From an uncultured Christensenella sp. (lineage in GTDB: Bacteria > Bacillota > Clostridia > Christensenellales > Borkfalkiaceae): 52,962 bases of DNA. A program made the position numbers and the translations under genes. The stretch lies in NCBI GenBank assembly GCA_910583545.1, contig CAJTXM010000014.1:1-52962 (forward strand), written 5' to 3'. The notes below the pieces were generated by a model, which was not told the DNA's origin, did not search any database, and saw only the letters and a list, made by a program, of their open reading frames with translations. How positions within the stretch are numbered: position 1 is the stretch's first letter; each line of letters begins with the position of its first letter. Shown here in pieces: positions 29,266 through 37,133 of the stretch.

Positions 29266-31939
29266 TTTCTGTGACGAAAGAGAGATTATATATCTCCGAC
29301 GTCAAGCCCTTGAACGCGCTTCTCTTATCCGCAGGGGTAAAGGTGTTTACGTCGATTTTGAACGCGTTGTATGCGAACAGGTCGTCACGCTGATAGGTGG
29401 GAAGCTCTACCGCAAGCTCCATAACAAGGTCCAGAGCTTCCGCGTATTTAATGGCGCGAGTCTTGTGATCCTCGAACTGCCTGCCCTCTTCTATGAGAGT
29501 AGAGAGCTCTTCGACTATGGCTTTTTCGGTATCGTATCTTCCGCCTGCATTGTTGAGTATCGCGGGATATCCCCAGTTCTGAACCGAAGTCGCCTTCGAA
29601 TCCATATGATAGACCTGATACATATCGGGGTCGATAGTTGAACCCCACGCTGCCGCCCATACCGCAAGCGCGCCGGTAGAAAGCTTGGTAAGAGCATTGT
29701 TGTCCGCCTTGGTAACTATCTGGAAACCGCCGACTTTGTCGGTTAAAAACTGTCCTGCAAGATACATTGCCATAAATGCAGGGTGGTCGTTTTCCTGACC
29801 CGCAATAGTAAACGTATACTTTAATTTCGTGGAGCCTCTGCCGTGGTTGTTGGCGTAAATTCCGTTGCCGTCGATACCGTAGCCGGCTTTTTCCTCGACA
29901 AGGTATTTTATAAATTCAACCTGTTCTTCTTCTTTCATTGTATATCCCGATTCGAAGCCCTTGTCGGTTACGAACTTTCTGTAATCTTCGCCGACTTTCG
30001 ACAAATCGTCGGGTATGGGATCTCCGATATACGGATAGTACGAGAGCGCATTCTGGGGATAAGCCCAGCTCGAACGCGACATCGAACGGAAAATGGGATC
30101 TGCCGTTCCCTTGTAATACTCTACCGAAAGCGACGTGTCGATGCAGTGCATTATTGCGCGCCTTACGTAGATGGACGGAACTTTCGAAGCGTTGATTCCG
30201 ATATAGCCGTAGCCTGCCGTCTGAATACTCGTATAGCCTATACCCTTTTTCGAAAGTCCCTTCAATTCGTTGATTACCTCGGTTTTTGCGTTGGGTTCGG
30301 CAAAGTCTATTCTGCCCGTCTGCAAAGTATTTACAAGCTGGTTCGTGTTTACGACCTGATAGCGGACGTGCTTGATTTTGGGTTCGCCCATAAGGTAATG
30401 GGGGTTGCTGACGAAGTACATAACGTTGTTTGCCAGAAAGTCTCCGCCCGTAATACCTTCCGTCCTGTCGCTCTCCGAAGCCGCAACGTAGGGACCCGCG
30501 CCGACGGGAACGCCGATTTTGTCGGCATTTTTGATAGTCTTATCCATAAACGATTGCGAGCCGTACTCGACGCCGAAATGCTCTTCGTAGTCGAATGCCT
30601 TTATCTGCTCTTCGTTGGAATAGTAGTACATAGGAGCTACGCCGAACGAGAAGTTCCATATAGCTTTGGGGTCTACTTTGTTTATGGTGACTTTCAGAAC
30701 TTCGTTTCCGCTGACGACCTGCGTCTTGTCCTCGTTGTAGACGGGAACGCCTATCTCCTTGGTTGCGCCCGTAGCGGTGTCGGTAACAATCGTAACGGGC
30801 TGGGTTCTGTTGATGAACTCAATACCGCTGATATTCTTGTATTTCTGGGTATGGGTCTTGAAATATTCCTCTTTCGCCGCGCCCGCGATTTCGCCCGCAA
30901 GGTCGGTAGCCGTACCCCAGTAATTGATGACCTCGTCCATTTTGGAAGGGATCATATCCTCTACAATCTTTGCAATAGCCTGCTCTTCCGTCCATTTCTT
31001 GAACACGCTGACGTCGTTTTCAAGCTTGGATTCGAGCGCGCCGGCGCCGTTGTTCTCTTTCTTTTTCCAGGTTATGTAGCCCTCGTTATAGAGAAAAACT
31101 TCAACGTCGGTAGTGAAAGGCGTTATCGTTTCGCCGTTTTCGTTGGTGAACTTGGTATCCTCGTAGCTGTCTTTGGAATCGTTGAAGTCCTGCTTCAGTT
31201 CTTCCCTGAAAAGCTCTTCGGCTTTCTTATAATCGCTGACGATATACTCGTTCGCGTCGCCGGGATTGTCATTCGCATACTTTTCAAGGTAGCTTATCAT
31301 CTGTTCGGAGGTCATCGTTATCTGGTTGGGATGAGCGTCCTTGACCGCCGCGATAGCCATATCGAGGTTCATTATGCGCTCGGATGCTTTGTAAATGAAC
31401 TGCTCCTCGAATTTGTCCTGTTCTTTTTCGTCCGCCGACTGGGTGCGGTACTCCTTCAAGCCGACTATGTCGGTAGAATACATCGTCGAGGAACCGGAAT
31501 ATGCAGGGTCGAGATAGACGTACATATTGAACAGAACGTCCTTCATAGTGAGATATGTTCCGTTTGAAAATTTGACGTTGTTTTTGAGCACGAAGTAATA
31601 TTCCGTGGTCTGGTCGGTTTTCGGATCGCCCAGCGTTCTCGTATAGAATTCCTTGGTTACGACCGCTTCGTCGTCGCCCCAGACGGGGTTGCCCTTTTCA
31701 TCGTTGCCGATCATACCGATCTGTGTCATTCCAACCGCGTTGGCGTCCATTGCCGAAGTAGAATAGAAAGGATTGAATACTTTATCGAAGTCCTGCGAAG
31801 AGAAAACGAGAGTATCCTTGGCATTGTCGTAAGTGCGTTTGCCGTCGTCGTCACAGCCCGTAGCACCCAAAACAGTCGCGCAGGTAACGACAGCCGTTGC
31901 CGACAGCACACCTATCCTTTTGATAATTTTTTTATTCAT
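29258..31939 (-). CDS. oppA: Oligopeptide-binding lipoprotein OppA with large insertion
   Basis: An 893-aa extracytoplasmic solute-binding protein of family 5 (SBP_bac_5), lipid-anchored (lipobox ATGC, Cys29) and feeding peptides to OppBC. Family features include FKL-like core strands (TTEYYFVLKNNVKFSNG), YFVSNPHYLMGEPKIKHVRY near residue 510, RRAIMHCID, and a C-terminal region with repeated membrane-distal strands. Relatives are usually 530-620 aa; here some 250 extra residues lie between about 170 and 440, largely helical and charged. The start has AAGGAG 7 nt upstream. The stop lies inside the structured repeat that separates it from oppB. Confidence 0.93.
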   Translation of the reverse strand: MNKKIIKRIGVLSATAVVTCATVLGATGCDDDGKRTYDNAKDTLVFSSQDFDKVFNPFYSTSAMDANAVGMTQIGMIGNDEKGNPVWGDDEAVVTKEFYTRTLGDPKTDQTTEYYFVLKNNVKFSNGTYLTMKDVLFNMYVYLDPAYSGSSTMYSTDIVGLKEYRTQSADEKEQDKFEEQFIYKASERIMNLDMAIAAVKDAHPNQITMTSEQMISYLEKYANDNPGDANEYIVSDYKKAEELFREELKQDFNDSKDSYEDTKFTNENGETITPFTTDVEVFLYNEGYITWKKKENNGAGALESKLENDVSVFKKWTEEQAIAKIVEDMIPSKMDEVINYWGTATDLAGEIAGAAKEEYFKTHTQKYKNISGIEFINRTQPVTIVTDTATGATKEIGVPVYNEDKTQVVSGNEVLKVTINKVDPKAIWNFSFGVAPMYYYSNEEQIKAFDYEEHFGVEYGSQSFMDKTIKNADKIGVPVGAGPYVAASESDRTEGITGGDFLANNVMYFVSNPHYLMGEPKIKHVRYQVVNTNQLVNTLQTGRIDFAEPNAKTEVINELKGLSKKGIGYTSIQTAGYGYIGINASKVPSIYVRRAIMHCIDTSLSVEYYKGTADPIFRSMSRSSWAYPQNALSYYPYIGDPIPDDLSKVGEDYRKFVTDKGFESGYTMKEEEQVEFIKYLVEEKAGYGIDGNGIYANNHGRGSTKLKYTFTIAGQENDHPAFMAMYLAGQFLTDKVGGFQIVTKADNNALTKLSTGALAVWAAAWGSTIDPDMYQVYHMDSKATSVQNWGYPAILNNAGGRYDTEKAIVEELSTLIEEGRQFEDHKTRAIKYAEALDLVMELAVELPTYQRDDLFAYNAFKIDVNTFTPADKRSAFKGLTSEIYNLSFVTEIK

Positions 31940-31982
31940 AGCTTAACTCCTTAAAATGTTTTTCCGTTAATGATTTATTATC

Positions 31983-32007
31983 GGGACAGCCACAGCGTGG
32001 CTGTCCC
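31983..32007. other. Perfect hairpin upstream of oppA
   Basis: An 11-bp perfect stem (31983-31993 with 31997-32007) with a 3-nt loop lies in the 108-bp gap between the 393-aa lipoprotein gene and oppA. On the - strand no U-tract follows, so it is not a convincing terminator there. It may stabilise the upstream mRNA or set the ratio between the two genes. Confidence 0.65.
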
Positions 32008-32047
32008 CCTTTTGGTATAGCAAAAGGAAATTTTTAATTTTTTATTT

Positions 32048-33229
32048 TCAGACTCTGCCGGCAAGAGTCACGTCGTACACGCAGTTCGTTTCGACCGCGT
32101 TTCCGCTGTAAACGCCCTTGTCCTGCAGGAAAATGAGTTCGTATCTTTCCGTTCTCTCGGTGTAACCGAAAGTCGCTTTCACGCTGACGTTTTCAAACGT
32201 GCTGTTGTGCGACTGAACGGCAAGAGGCGCGACGTAGACCTTTTTGAGCCTTGACAGTGAACCGATATCCACCGTCAGCGTCACTCCCTCGAAGCTTACG
32301 TCCCTGACCGTCGCGTTATCTGCGTTTCTGAAAATCGCAAGGTAGACGGAGTTTGCGCTCCCCTCTTCGCCGATATCGGGCTCGAGCTCGTCGATAAGTC
32401 CTCTCCAATCTTTCTTCAGAGTGAAATTTTTTACCGTCGAACCGTTGCCGAGGAAAGTCTTTCCGGAGAAGTTGTCGAAGCGGAGTTCCTCTCCGCCCAT
32501 ATCGATGACGCTTCCCGGCATAACGTAGATATTTTTCGACTTTGCCTTTTTGAGGTCGGAGGCGTTGCGTACTATCGCGTAATCACCCTCGATGAATTCG
32601 ACATAAATCTTGACGGCAAAGCTCTTGTCACCGCCGGGGTGAAGCACGCTGTCGTCGAACGGACGCGTGTGCTCTTTGTCGTAGTAGACGGCTATCGCGG
32701 TGTGACCCGAAAGCTTATTCGCATATTCCAGAACGTCCTTGGGGTGAACGTTTGCAAGCTTGTCGCCCGCGTTTACTTCAAGCGAATTTATTACGCTCTC
32801 GCCGCCGCTTGCGTCCACGCTGATGAAATCGAACGAATAGATTATAGGCGACTTCCACTTTGCGTAAAGCGTAATCCCTCCGTCAGGAACGGCGTCGGTA
32901 TCGAAATTCCACTGCTCGCCGTAGACGGTGACGCCGTCACTCTTTTCGCCTCTGAACCAGCCTTCGAGCACGAAACCGCCGTCGCGCGTGACGGGGTTGT
33001 CCTGTGTGCCGAGAGGTTTTATTTTTTTCGGCGCGCCCTCGCCGAACTTGTAGTAGTGGCTGACCGAGGTGGTGCTGTTTTTATACTTGCCCCCTTCAAG
33101 CTCGAAAACTATTTTCGTTCTGTCGGAATACTTTTCGTCATAGTCCACGTCGCCGGCGCAGGCCGCAAACGCGGCGGCACAGCAAACGGCTACCAATGAA
33201 AAGAACGCAATCGCAAATTTTTTGATCAT
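32048..33229 (-). CDS. Lipoprotein with InlB B-repeat, first gene of the opp block
   Basis: A 393-aa predicted lipoprotein (lipobox FAAC, Cys24). Residues about 60-130 hold an InlB/Listeria-Bacteroides repeat (GGFVLEGWF... then ITLYAKW), as in the 2000-aa protein at the far end of the block. From about residue 215 there are short beta-helix-like strands (YAIVRNASDLKKAKSKNIYV, GKTFLGNGSTVKNFTL, ATVRDVSFEGVTL) resembling right-handed beta-helix or GLUG-type surface repeats. No catalytic residues are recognised. The ribosome site is weak. Its place in front of oppA, and the shared InlB module with the distal lipoproteins, suggest it belongs to the same surface system. Confidence 0.82.
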   Translation of the reverse strand: MIKKFAIAFFSLVAVCCAAAFAACAGDVDYDEKYSDRTKIVFELEGGKYKNSTTSVSHYYKFGEGAPKKIKPLGTQDNPVTRDGGFVLEGWFRGEKSDGVTVYGEQWNFDTDAVPDGGITLYAKWKSPIIYSFDFISVDASGGESVINSLEVNAGDKLANVHPKDVLEYANKLSGHTAIAVYYDKEHTRPFDDSVLHPGGDKSFAVKIYVEFIEGDYAIVRNASDLKKAKSKNIYVMPGSVIDMGGEELRFDNFSGKTFLGNGSTVKNFTLKKDWRGLIDELEPDIGEEGSANSVYLAIFRNADNATVRDVSFEGVTLTVDIGSLSRLKKVYVAPLAVQSHNSTFENVSVKATFGYTERTERYELIFLQDKGVYSGNAVETNCVYDVTLAGRV

Positions 33230-33267
33230 CTTAATACCACATAATATAATAATAAAATATTTGATTT

Positions 33268-33297
33268 ATTATATCACTTTGCGACGGCGCTTGTAAA
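33268..33297 (-). promoter_or_regulatory. Promoter of the - strand opp/surface block
   Basis: Read on the - strand: -35 TTTACA (33292-33297), 18-bp spacer, -10 TATAAT (33268-33273). The start point would be near 33261, giving a leader of about 30 nt before the 393-aa lipoprotein gene. Confidence 0.7.
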
Positions 33298-33447
33298 CAG
33301 ATTTAACCGCTAAATTCCAAAAAAACGCATAAAAATACACGGAAAATATTTACAAAAACCCGAATTTTGTTATCCGTCAACAATTTATTATAATAAGTGA
33401 CATTATACTCAGCCGCTCCGCCCGTGAATATATAAATTTTTTATACT

Positions 33448-33547
33448 TTTATGCAAAAATAATACACATTTATGCATAAAAAACCGTTCCGGATAACGTA
33501 TAAAAACGCATTGAAAAGACCTGTTTTCAGTGCAATTTTTTTATGCA
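33448..33547. promoter_or_regulatory. Three TTTATGCA boxes, possible operator
   Basis: TTTATGCA occurs at 33448-33455, 33469-33476 and 33540-33547. The middle copy is part of a perfect 12-bp palindrome (33469-33480). The first two are 21 bp apart, two helical turns, as expected for cooperative binding of a dimeric regulator. The boxes lie 60-160 bp upstream of the Re-citrate synthase promoter. The AT-rich setting makes chance copies possible. Confidence 0.4.
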
Positions 33548-33599
33548 GTTTGCACAAAAAAATATAGCGTTATAACGGCTATTTAACTCTGAAAAACAA

Positions 33600-33629
33600 T
33601 TGCTAAAATGCTGTAAAATATGGTATAAT
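33600..33629 (+). promoter_or_regulatory. Promoter of the citrate synthase-acn-icd operon
   Basis: -35 TTGCTA (33600-33605), 18-bp spacer, -10 TATAAT (33624-33629). The predicted start near 33636 gives a leader of about 27 nt with AAAAGG before the ATG at 33663. Confidence 0.75.
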
Positions 33630-33662
33630 ATTTCAGAATAAACAAGAGCAAAAAGGTTAATT

Positions 33663-35042
33663 ATGATAGAAATTTCAGACAAAAGCAATCTCTTGGAGCA
33701 AAAATCTTACAAATTTTCGTTGCAGGACGTGGACGAGCCAAACTTTTTCAGGGATATTTACAACTACGACCAGATACCCAAAATCCCGTTCAATCACAGA
33801 CGTTCGCCGATGAATATGCCGAAAGAGATCTGGATAACCGACACCACTATGCGCGACGGTCAGCAGTCTGTCGAGCCGTACACGGTCAAGCAGATAACAG
33901 ACCTTTATAAACTGTTGTCAAAGCTCGGCGGGCCGAAGGGAATAATCCGCCAGACCGAGTTTTTCATATACAGCAAAAAGGACAGGGAAGCTTTGGACAA
34001 GTGCAGGGATTTAGGACTTAAATTCCCCGAAATTACGGCATGGATAAGGGCAACGAAGGAAGATTTCAGGCTTGTAAAGGAAATGAAAATCAAGGAAACG
34101 GGCATACTCGTCAGCTGTTCAGACTACCACATTTTCAAAAAACTGCACTCGACGCGCGGAAAAGTTATGGAACATTACCTCTCCGTCGTCAAGTCGGCGT
34201 TCGACAACGGAATTATTCCGCGCTGTCACTTCGAGGACATAACGAGAGCCGATTTTTACGGCTTCGTGGTTCCGTTCATAAACGAATTACACAAGCTTTC
34301 GGAGGAGTATAAAATTCCCGTAAAGATACGCGCGTGCGACACGCTCGGATACGGCATACCGTTCTCCGAGGTAGCGCTGCCGAGGAGCGTACCGGGCATA
34401 ATTTACGGTATACAGGAGTATTCCGATATTCCGAGCGAATATATCGAGTGGCACGGTCACAACGACTTTTACAAGGCGGTCACAAACGCGACCTGCGCCT
34501 GGCTTCACGGCGCGTGCGCAGTCAACTGTTCGCTTCTCGGCATAGGCGAACGCACGGGGAATATCCCGCTTGAAGCAATGGTCGTGGAATACGCTTCACT
34601 CAAAGGCACTCTCGACGGAATGGACCCGACGGCGATAACCGAAATTTACGACTATTTCCGCAAAGAAATAGGCTACGACGTACCGCCTATGACGCCGTTC
34701 GTCGGGGCGAATTTCAATCAGACGCGTGCAGGTATTCACGCCGACGGACTCCTGAAGGACGAGGAAATTTACAATATTTTCGATACGGAAAAGCTTTTGA
34801 ACAGAAAAGTTCAGGTTACCGTGTCAAAAACTTCGGGTCTTGCAGGCATTGCTTTCTGGATAAATTCGCACTACAACCTGCTGGGAACAGAAAAAGAGGT
34901 AAGTAAGCGCTCCCCTCTCATTGCAAAAATCAAGGAATACGTCGACAAACAGTACGAGGACGGCAGACAGACGTTAATTTCCGACAAGGAACTGACAGAC
35001 TTAGTCGAAAAATTTTCAGATATTAAATCTGATATTAAATAA
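33663..35042 (+). CDS. Probable Re-type citrate synthase
   Basis: A 459-aa enzyme of the HMGL/DRE-TIM superfamily (isopropylmalate and homocitrate synthase relatives). The catalytic TDTTMRDGQQS motif sits at 60-69 (Arg64, Asp65), and the metal-binding HxHN at His264, His266 and Asn267. The C-terminal LeuA regulatory domain of isopropylmalate synthase is absent. The length, and above all the direct neighbours aconitase and isocitrate dehydrogenase, point to the Re-face citrate synthase known from Clostridium kluyveri: acetyl-CoA + oxaloacetate to citrate. No Si-type gltA is in the window. Homocitrate or isopropylmalate synthase remain possible, but no leuBCD or lysine genes are nearby. First gene of the operon, preceded by a good promoter. 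Confidence 0.85.
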   Translation: MIEISDKSNLLEQKSYKFSLQDVDEPNFFRDIYNYDQIPKIPFNHRRSPMNMPKEIWITDTTMRDGQQSVEPYTVKQITDLYKLLSKLGGPKGIIRQTEFFIYSKKDREALDKCRDLGLKFPEITAWIRATKEDFRLVKEMKIKETGILVSCSDYHIFKKLHSTRGKVMEHYLSVVKSAFDNGIIPRCHFEDITRADFYGFVVPFINELHKLSEEYKIPVKIRACDTLGYGIPFSEVALPRSVPGIIYGIQEYSDIPSEYIEWHGHNDFYKAVTNATCAWLHGACAVNCSLLGIGERTGNIPLEAMVVEYASLKGTLDGMDPTAITEIYDYFRKEIGYDVPPMTPFVGANFNQTRAGIHADGLLKDEEIYNIFDTEKLLNRKVQVTVSKTSGLAGIAFWINSHYNLLGTEKEVSKRSPLIAKIKEYVDKQYEDGRQTLISDKELTDLVEKFSDIKSDIK

Positions 35043-35047
35043 AATAA

Positions 35048-35175
35048 TTAAACAGCGGAGATGCAAGCAAGACAAGGAAAGCGCGGATTTTGCGAAGAAG
35101 TTTACAATGAAGTAAATGCCTGAGCAAAAACGTAAGCTTGACGCAGTATTGTGAAGTATATACGCTGTTAAATAA
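35048..35175 (+). repeat. 128-bp structured intercistronic repeat, copy B
   Basis: A second 128-bp element with the layout of the one at 29138-29265, filling nearly the whole gap between the Re-citrate synthase and aconitase genes. Its ends are inverted repeats (TTAAACAGCG with CGCTGTTAAA). The central hairpin TTTAC/GTAAA (35101-35105 with 35112-35116) has a 6-nt loop and again begins 53 bp from the left end. Relative to copy A both stems change in compensating pairs. The right end abuts the AAGG ribosome site of the aconitase gene. Confidence 0.65.
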
Positions 35176-35183
35176 GGTGTAAA

Positions 35184-37133
35184 ATGGCACTGACAATAGC
35201 GCAAAAGATAATAAAAGAGCATTTAGTAAGCGGAAATATGACCGTCGGCGAAGAAATCGGTCTGAAAATAGACCAGACTCTCACGCAGGACGCAACGGGA
35301 ACTATGGCTTATCTCGAATTCGAGGCAATGAACTGCAAAAGGGTGAAAACGGAACTTTCGGTGGCTTATATCGACCACAATACTCTGCAAAGCGGTTTTG
35401 AAAACGCCGACGACCACCGCTACATACAGTCGGTTGCGGCAAAATACGGACTGCGTTTTTCGAGGGCGGGCAACGGCATCTGCCATCAGGTGCACCTTGA
35501 ACGCTTCTCGAAACCGTACAAAACCCTGATAGGCTCGGACAGCCACACCCCGACCTGCGGAGGTATGGGAATGCTTGCTTTCGGCGCAGGCGGACTTGAC
35601 GTAGCCGTCGCTATGAGCGGGGGCGCTTACTATATAACGATGCCGAAAATATACAAAATCGAATTGACAGGCAGACTTCGCCCCTTCGTTTCGGCAAAGG
35701 ATATAGCTCTTGAAATACTTCGTCTGATATCCGTCAAGGGCGGAGTCGGAGCAATTATAGAATTCGGCGGCGACGGCATAAAGCATCTGACCGTTCCCGA
35801 AAGGGCTACGATAACCAATATGTGCACGGAAGTCGGGGCAACGACCTCCGTCTTTCCTTCCGACGAAGTTACGCTCGACTTTTTAAGACGGCAGAAAAGA
35901 GAGTGCGACTTCGTTCCGCTTTCCGCCGACGAAGGAGCCGGATACGATAAGGTGATAAAAATCCGCCTCGACAGCTTAGAGCCTCTCATCGCCTGCCCTC
36001 ACAGCCCCGACAACGTCGTAAAGGTTTCGGCGCTTAAAGGCGTCAAAGTTGATCAGGTGTGCATAGGTTCCTGTACGAATTCGTCGCTTGCGGATATGAA
36101 CAAGGTTGCGGCGATTTTCAAAGGCAAACGCATTGCCGACGGCGTAAGCCTCTCCGTTTCTCCGGGCTCGAAACAGACGCTTTGCGCACTTGCAAAAAGC
36201 GGTGCGCTTAACGATATTCTCCATTCGGGCGCAAGACTTTTGGAGTGCGCCTGCGGTCCCTGCATAGGTATGGGTTTTTCACCAAACAGCGCGGGAGTAT
36301 CGCTGAGAACCTTCAACCGCAACTTTTTCGGAAGAAGCGGAACCAAAGACGCGCAGGTCTATCTGGTTTCGCCCGAAACGGCCGCGGCTTCCGCACTCAA
36401 AGGCGAAATAACCGATCCGAGGGAGCTTTCCGCCGTTTCTCCCCTGCCCCTGCCCCTGCCCGAAACGTTTGAAACAGACGACGGCGCGATTATCGCGCCG
36501 CTTGACGAAGCCGAGGCGGAAAAAGCCGAAGTTTTACGCGGTCCCAACATAAAGCCCGTGCCTGTCGGCGAAAAGCTCACCGACGCGATCCGCGCGAAAA
36601 TTGCGCTCAAAGTCGGCGACAATATAACTACCGACCACATTATGCCGGCGGGCGCGAAAATTCTGCCATACCGCTCGAATATCCCACGCCTTTCGGAATT
36701 CTGTTTTTCAGCGGTAGACGAAAACTTTGAAACGAGGGCGAAAGAATATAAAAACAGCGTCATTATAGGCGGAATAAACTACGGACAGGGCTCGTCGCGC
36801 GAACACGCCGCGCTCGTTCCCCTCTTTTTAGGCGTCAAGGCAGTTATTGCAAAGAGCTTTGCGCGTATCCATTCGGCAAACCTCATAAACGCAGGCATAA
36901 TCCCATTGACTTTTGAAAACGAGGACGACTTCAACAAACTCGGCGAGGGCGCCGAAATAGAAATTTCAAACCTCTTTTCGGGGCTGAAAGACGGAAGATT
37001 TACACTGAAAGATATCAAAACGGGCAAAAATTACGCGCTTTGCGGTAATTTCACCGCACGGCAACGTGAAATTTTGCAGTACGGCGGATTGCTCAACTAT
37101 ATGAAGGAACAGGCAGAAAATGAAAAAAATTGA
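35184..37133 (+). CDS. acnA: Aconitate hydratase
   Basis: A 649-aa iron-sulfur enzyme converting citrate to isocitrate through cis-aconitate. The cluster ligands are visible as Cys297 (GSCTNSS) and the CGPC pair Cys357/Cys360. The swivelling C-terminal domain carries the GDNITTDHIMPAG and NYGQGSSREHAAL motifs. The length fits the shorter, mitochondrial/Aquifex-type bacterial aconitases (about 640-650 aa) rather than the ~890-aa AcnA. The ribosome site AAGGTG lies at the end of the structured repeat. The icd gene starts 14 bp before its stop, so the two are translationally coupled. Confidence 0.95.
   Translation: MALTIAQKIIKEHLVSGNMTVGEEIGLKIDQTLTQDATGTMAYLEFEAMNCKRVKTELSVAYIDHNTLQSGFENADDHRYIQSVAAKYGLRFSRAGNGICHQVHLERFSKPYKTLIGSDSHTPTCGGMGMLAFGAGGLDVAVAMSGGAYYITMPKIYKIELTGRLRPFVSAKDIALEILRLISVKGGVGAIIEFGGDGIKHLTVPERATITNMCTEVGATTSVFPSDEVTLDFLRRQKRECDFVPLSADEGAGYDKVIKIRLDSLEPLIACPHSPDNVVKVSALKGVKVDQVCIGSCTNSSLADMNKVAAIFKGKRIADGVSLSVSPGSKQTLCALAKSGALNDILHSGARLLECACGPCIGMGFSPNSAGVSLRTFNRNFFGRSGTKDAQVYLVSPETAAASALKGEITDPRELSAVSPLPLPLPETFETDDGAIIAPLDEAEAEKAEVLRGPNIKPVPVGEKLTDAIRAKIALKVGDNITTDHIMPAGAKILPYRSNIPRLSEFCFSAVDENFETRAKEYKNSVIIGGINYGQGSSREHAALVPLFLGVKAVIAKSFARIHSANLINAGIIPLTFENEDDFNKLGEGAEIEISNLFSGLKDGRFTLKDIKTGKNYALCGNFTARQREILQYGGLLNYMKEQAENEKN

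Larger units (their letters stand above)
33230..33662. other. Divergent AT-rich regulatory region
   Basis: 433 bp without a gene, between the divergent 393-aa lipoprotein and Re-citrate synthase genes. It holds one promoter for each side, three TTTATGCA copies, and a distant inverted pair GTTATCCG (33369-33376) / CGGATAAC (33490-33497). A further promoter-like TTGTTA...TATAAT lies near 33367-33394 on +. No conserved riboswitch was recognised. Confidence 0.7.

Noticed and set aside
29843..31567. A 574-codon open frame on the + strand, opposite oppA
   Set aside because: It lies wholly antisense to a clear family-5 binding protein, has no ribosome site or recognisable domain, and arises from codon bias. 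The same holds for long + strand frames at 11894-13045, 22866-24119 and 25311-26408.
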